DNA of 64,000 bases. Origin: Alligator mississippiensis. Taxonomy: Eukaryota > Chordata > Crocodylia > Alligatoridae. Of the stretch, positions 59,569-64,000 are shown piece after piece. The first letter of the stretch is position 1. Each line of letters opens with the position of its first letter. The stretch spans positions 20,716,501-20,780,500 of the forward strand of contig NC_081835.1 of assembly GCF_030867095.1 (NCBI RefSeq), read 5' to 3'. A program made the translations under genes and the position numbers. The notes under the pieces were generated by a model that saw only the letters and a list, made by a program, of their open reading frames with translations, was not told the origin of the DNA and did no database searches.

Positions 59569-59862
59569 GGAGAGCTGTCCAACTGGCAGCCTGAGAGCAG
59601 CTGTTGCTGCTGCTGCTACAATATCTCACTGCCTATCTCCAACACTGTTGGCTCACGGGTAGGCAGACAGCAGTCCTTCTTTGGAGGGGGGTCAGTCCAT
59701 GCCAGGATGGGGGTGCAGTGTAGGCAAGGGTAAGGATGGGGGGGGCATCAAGGTGTTGGGTATAGTAGTCAGGACATCCAGGATGTAGGTAAGCAGGGGA
59801 CCCCTGGGATGGGGCAGCACAGCGTAACAGCATTGCTCAGTCAAGCAGGGTTGCCTACCTAA
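59569..59862. mobile_element. Possible hAT MITE remnant
   Basis: The left side 'agagctgtccaactggcagcc' resembles the end of the hAT MITE at 29510, and the right side 'cagggttgcctacct' resembles the other hAT family ends. The two ends do not pair well and no target-site duplication is visible. It may be two abutting fragments. Confidence 0.3.
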
Positions 59863-60328
59863 GATTTTTTTTTAACACTATAGTTGGCATTAAACCTCTA
59901 AATATGAATCTGGCCCTCATCCAAAGCCCAGCAGAAGAATTACATTTATGCTATGCAAAACATATGGCAGTAAAAAAAAGTCTGGTTGCCAGTAAAAAGT
60001 TTGCAGATTGTCAGCAAACAAAATTAGGTTGGCAACCCTGGAAATGAGTCCAATAAGGAGTTCTTATTGAAGACTCTGAAGTTGAAAGTCTTTCTAGTGT
60101 CAATAAAAACTTATTTAGGGAGGGAAAAAACAGTAATCAGAAGTGTATTAATATATAAGAAATGTACAAACTCTCACCTTATTTCAAGAGAAATTAGACT
60201 AAGACTTATGGGTAAATATCTCCCTGTACAAGGTATCCAGTGCTATCTGATGATTAAGAAATGATTAAAGAGTCTTTCCTTTTGGGCCTGCAATATAAAA
60301 AGCAAGGAGAAAGCCAGTTGTTTCATAC

Positions 60329-60403
60329 CTTGTAGAAGCTGTATTTGCTTGCTGGAGTCCTCAACCTGCAGTCGGTATGCTTTTCTCTCTTCTTCCAATA
60401 ATG
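60329..60403 (-). CDS. SLMAP: SLMAP coiled-coil exon
   Basis: 75 nt. CA completes an Ala codon from the previous exon, 24 codons follow (LLEEERKAYRLQVEDSSKQ then IQLLQ), and one G is left over. Acceptor tatag at 60408-60404, donor caag|gtatga at 60329/60328. It matches the SLMAP segment between 'CFELQ' and 'AQLQRLQ'. Confidence 0.95.
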
Positions 60404-61248
60404 CTATAAATGAAAATGGAAACTTGTCTGAAGTTTTTGTTAAATATTAATAAGAAATTATTTCAGTTTTGTAACTTGTCAATTTGGAAGTTAATCTCAA
60501 ATTATCTCCTCAGGTTTTTTTTTAGACTTTGAGAGATTAGATTGATCAAATTATTCCAAAAAGTTATCAGAGCTGGTAGTTATGTGAGTGGTTTAATAAG
60601 TTAATATTCAATAAAATATTCTATTATTTTTGGTGGTAGTGTAATTAATCTTGTAATTAATACTGTTCATCTTTTGACCTTAAAAATGCAATTTTGCATT
60701 ACGTGGATTGCTGTGGGAGGGGAAGAAGAAACAAGCTTGTGGAGATTTCTCAAAAAGAACGCTGAACAGGATGAATTTGAAGCACACTACACTGTTTTCT
60801 ATAAAAAAAAAAAAAAAGTAAACCAAGACTTTTACTGGTGACACTGACATAGCTACAAGCAGGATGTATGGATGACTAATCTAATGTATCAGTAATTCAT
60901 ACTCACATATTCATACATTTTGCATTTTATCAAATTACCTAAATGTATACTGATCACAGAATATCATGATTAATTTAGGTCTCTAGCAATTTAAGTATGG
61001 GAATAAAAGCCACCAGCTTGTCTGCAGCTTCTACATAAACATACTTTTTTCTGACGTTTTAAATTGCATACAAGTAAACACTGTGCTAACAGAATATTTA
61101 CCGGAGGTTCAAACAAAAAAAATGGTGTAAGCATTCCCTTTTAAGATTACATGCTTACTCAATTTACTTAAAAGGACAAGTATTTGGGATAACACTTAAG
61201 TAACATTTTAATGGGTACCCTATATAGTAAAATTTATCTGGGTCTCAC
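60404..61248 (-). other. SLMAP: SLMAP intron
   Basis: 845 bp, AT-rich, with a poly-A run near 60806-60818. No recognised repeat. Confidence 0.75.
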
Positions 61249-61371
61249 CTTGAAGTTCAAAACATTTTTGTTTACTTGTTCTAGCTAGCTCTTGGGCATC
61301 AATCAGCTCCTTGTGCAGATGCTGAATTTCTTGTTTAGCCTCAGTTTCTGATTGTGCACCCTGCAAGTCAT
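61249..61371 (-). CDS. SLMAP: SLMAP coiled-coil exon (most upstream in window)
   Basis: 123 nt. AT completes a codon from an exon outside the window (most likely Asn), 40 codons follow, and one G is left over. The peptide includes DLQGAQSETEAKQEIQHLHK and ELIDAQELARTSKQKCFELQ. Acceptor atcag at 61376-61372, donor caag|gtgaga at 61249/61248. Coiled-coil composition. The next exon upstream is not found in 61372-64000. Confidence 0.95.
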
Positions 61372-63714
61372 CTGATAAAAGAACATTTTTCTTTAAACCA
61401 TGAGCCTGTAAAACAACTTAAATTACACTGCCATGTGAAGAGTGACAGTTTTTCTACTTAAGTCAAGCAGCGTTAGTTATAGTAATGCTCATCACTGGGT
61501 TAGGCAGAGGTTAGCAGAAAATATTAATATCCTATTAACAGTTTGTTTTAATTTTGAGGGGAAAGCAACATTCCATTATATTTTAAAACCAATATACAGA
61601 GAAATAGGAAAACAGAATTTGCACATACAAGGAATCAGAAGCTAAGAAATACTTTATTTTTTAAACAAACATATAGAGTTAACATATATCAGGGTTGTAT
61701 TCTGAAGTCTTGAATGTAGTTGATGGCATTGTAAATAGTATTTTATTTATAAAAACAAAAATGTACATTAATTGCTACTTTGAAAGTCAAGTCTACAAGT
61801 TCCAAAAGCAAAGAGCACCATGCCACTTAGGCAGCAGGAACAATGTGGTTTATAATGTTTTAATGCATCGAGACCAATAAATCAATCTATATCTATCTAT
61901 AGCTTTATTTGTTTGTTTATTTATTTATATACGATCCTAATATATGGGATCCTAATGCCAAGCATACCATTTGAGATCCACAGTACTTGCAAATGTTTAG
62001 CACTACTGAAGTTTTTGTCTTAAGAAAAATCTGGTTGCACTTTGTTTCACTTCGATATTACTCTTAACATTTTTGATATTTCCTTAATTAAAGATGATGT
62101 CCGTTCACATATTTTAGCTCGAATAAAATTAAGTGAACAACAAAGACAAAGCACTGGACCAAAGGGCTAAAACGAGTCATCGCTGACTGAAATAAATAAA
62201 ATATATATTTAAAAAAATAATATATTTTAGCAGAATAGAAAATACAGGAAGCAAATGTATACAAATATTCCTCACTAAAAACAGTGCATCAACTACTTCT
62301 ATCATTTATTGATAGTTGAATAGTAGCAACTTGGCATGACAGATTATGGAGGAAAACAGTTCTAGCACAAAATATTCTGCAAAATTAGGACTAGGATTCT
62401 CAAAGCCCATACTCAGTTAAGATCTCTCAAGTAAATATCAACCAAGAAAGGGATTGTACAGTGTAGTAAACAGTACTGCTAAATGACATAAGACATAGGT
62501 GGAAGGACGAACTTTAAGCAATGTACATCAATTGTTTGGTTGAGCAGGGGAATGCTAAGGAGAAAAAGGAGAATGAGACAACCTGGCTATCTGTCATGGG
62601 GAAACAAAAAGCATGCATTACATGGATTATAAATTCAGTGTCAGAATTCATACAGGTCTGAAGTTAACATCTAAAGCATAGAAAAAAACCTTCAGTTAAG
62701 ACCCAGAGCTGCTTTTACTGAAGAATCCAGATAAATTAATTAGGACTGTTATTAGTTAAGTTTTACTTTGGCTACGTACAAATATTTATACTTGTTTATA
62801 TACTTGAGTCTACAGCAGACCACAGAAATAATTGTTTTGGTTGGCTCCTTTTCTCAAATTATTATTTTCCTTAAAGAAGTTATTTATCTTGTCACCACAC
62901 CATCACATCCCTTTAGATAAAGATCTTGTGTTTCTCTTATTCTTACATTAATTCCATCTCTTGGATTTCTTACAGTTTCTTTAACCATGTTATTTTTGCA
63001 TATTTTCCCCTTGAATGCCAAAGTAGTGTTATAAGTTTACATGCTATAGTAGTTAATCTTTTGAACAGGGATCCTTCATTGCAGCTGATATTGTGGCAGC
63101 TATGTCCCCTAAAAAAAACTTATATTTTTGTCTAACAGTAGAAACTATATTTTGTTTCAGGGTACATAATGTTTAAAAATAGTTTTTCTTATTATGGCTT
63201 CAAATTACAGGAAGAACATTTATTAGAACATTTCATCCAGCTGAGGCATAACAAGATGCTTTTTAATAATTATAGGAATATGAAAACTAAGTCAAATCTA
63301 ATTTTTATAGTAATTTCTTTCTGGTGGGAATGATGTAATAAAGTTAACTTATAAATATCCCCCTGCCTTCCCACCCCTCCAACTTTGATCTTTACATGGT
63401 GCTATTATAATAAAAGGACAGAACAAAAAGGGGAAGTAATTTCCCAACATTTTTTCTTCTAAAATCTATTAGCATTCCTAATTCTCATTCCTCTTCATTA
63501 CTGAGGTATTGTTTTCAGTTGCTTATGTGGAAAGGCTTGAATAACTGGACTTCCAATGCTTGTTAATGTTCAATAAACACATGAAGAGACTGACAAACTC
63601 CACTGCAGTCAGCTCATCAAAGAAACATGACTTGGCTGCAGACAGAGGAGAAGCTTTAGTTCAGCTTTCTGATGGGCACCCTCTTTCCTATCAGTGGAAG
63701 CATCTATCTTAAAC

Positions 63715-63840
63715 AGGGCTGTAGATTGTAGCCGTGTTGTTCTAAGGACATAGGCAGACAAGGTTCTTTGGGTAAATCTGGTATCTTTTATTAAACCAAG
63801 TCGAGTAGTTGAAAAAATTCTTCTTAGCAAGCTTTCGGGC
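63715..63840 (-). mobile_element. Probable Penelope-like element LTR fragment
   Basis: On the minus strand it reads gcccgaaagcttgctaagaa, then 'taataaaagataccagatttacccaaagaac', then 'aacacggctaca'. This order (CGAAAGCTT, AATAAAAG, AACACGGCTAC) is what I know from amniote Penelope-type pLTR repeats, whose hammerhead ribozyme core contains CTGANGA and GAAA. Only the GAAA side is left here; the other half is cut off by the adjoining repeat. Family call is from memory. Confidence 0.4.
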
Positions 63841-63841
63841 T

Positions 63842-64000
63842 AGGCATGTGCGAGTCGGCAGCAATCCAATCCAGCTATGGATCCGTTCACTTCGGATGGC
63901 TGCGATCTGACCCAGAGATCTGAACCGGGTTTTTGCCCCGATCCAGATGAAGCGGCTCTGAAGCTTCGGAGCCGCCTCAGAGATCTGGCCATAGGGTATA
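63842..64000. repeat. Unclassified palindrome-rich repeat, cut by window end
   Basis: GC-rich start 'aggcatgtgcgagtcggcagc' directly abuts the previous repeat. It has a 24-bp palindrome (63952-63975, gcggctc...gagccgc around gaagcttc, one mismatch). It looks like a MITE or other interspersed repeat, but only one end is present. Confidence 0.4.

Larger units (their letters stand above)
55817..60328 (-). other. SLMAP: SLMAP intron (hosts pogo-like MITE)
   Basis: About 4.5 kb. It contains a MITE at 57860-58420, a GC-rich stretch at 58540-59040 with a hairpin, and a possible hAT remnant at 59569-59862. No further exon recognised. Confidence 0.65.
34841..64000 (-). other. SLMAP: SLMAP gene, 3' half (sarcolemma-associated protein)
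   Basis: Minus-strand locus with six consecutive coiled-coil exons, two alternative tail-anchor exons and the 3' UTR. The readable coding part is 314 codons plus 29 or 27 from the chosen anchor exon. All internal junctions keep phase and have AG/GT borders. By family knowledge, SLMAP is a tail-anchored protein of sarcoplasmic/endoplasmic reticulum, nuclear envelope and centrosome. Its N-terminal FHA domain binds phosphorylated MST1/2 and links them to the STRIPAK phosphatase complex in Hippo control. That FHA part and the promoter are outside this window, past position 64000. I see no frameshift or stop inside the exons, so the gene looks intact. Confidence 0.95.
61372..64000 (-). other. SLMAP: SLMAP intron, runs off the window
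   Basis: AT-rich, with an irregular TTTA/TTTG stretch near 61905-61930. No exon recognised. Repeats occur only at the far end (63715-64000). Confidence 0.6.

Noticed and set aside
1..64000. tRNA, rRNA, CRISPR and bacterial-type operon signals
   Set aside because: None was found. The window is vertebrate nuclear DNA, and the only 5S similarity is SINE-derived.

Overview
This window is vertebrate nuclear DNA. It looks like a non-avian sauropsid, most likely a crocodilian. That rests on spliced exons of a vertebrate gene, a CR1 LINE with a nearly readable ORF2, older CR1 remnants, hAT and Harbinger-type MITEs, a MIR-type SINE and a 5S-rRNA-derived SINE. The species call is inference from repeat content, not from a diagnostic locus.

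The only protein-coding gene I can support is SLMAP (sarcolemma-associated protein), on the minus strand in the right half. Six coiled-coil exons can be read with splice sites and consistent phase: 61371-61249, 60403-60329, 55816-55496, 51149-51032, 45039-44868 and 42066-41932. They give 314 continuous codons. Two alternative last coding exons follow, each with its own membrane anchor and stop: 37944-37861 and 36803-36714. The 3' UTR probably runs to about 34.84 kb. The N-terminal half of the gene (FHA domain) lies beyond the right edge.

Positions 1 to about 34,840 are the 3' flank of SLMAP. I found no gene there. The long open frames lie mostly in GC-rich repeats or have no recognisable content. 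Recognisable pieces are a 5S-derived SINE, four hAT MITEs in the strict flank plus a fifth at 33.1 kb, a possible LTR-like insertion with a shared 8-bp flank (6.8-8.0 kb), a fold-back repeat (9.5-10.0 kb), a GT microsatellite, an L2-like and a MIR fragment, and three CR1 pieces. One old CR1 is itself interrupted by a hAT MITE.

The SLMAP introns hold a near-complete CR1 (47.59-50.77 kb) and a 5'-truncated, internally deleted CR1 (51.97-53.48 kb), both antisense to the gene. They also hold Harbinger-type MITEs (38.8 and 54.6 kb), a pogo-like MITE (57.9 kb), a hAT MITE (43.7 kb), a perfect 17-bp hairpin (39.2 kb) and a probable Penelope-like pLTR fragment at the right edge.

I see no operon-like or otherwise novel multigene system. 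The most biologically interesting item is the SLMAP tail-anchor exon choice. The others are mobile-element archaeology.
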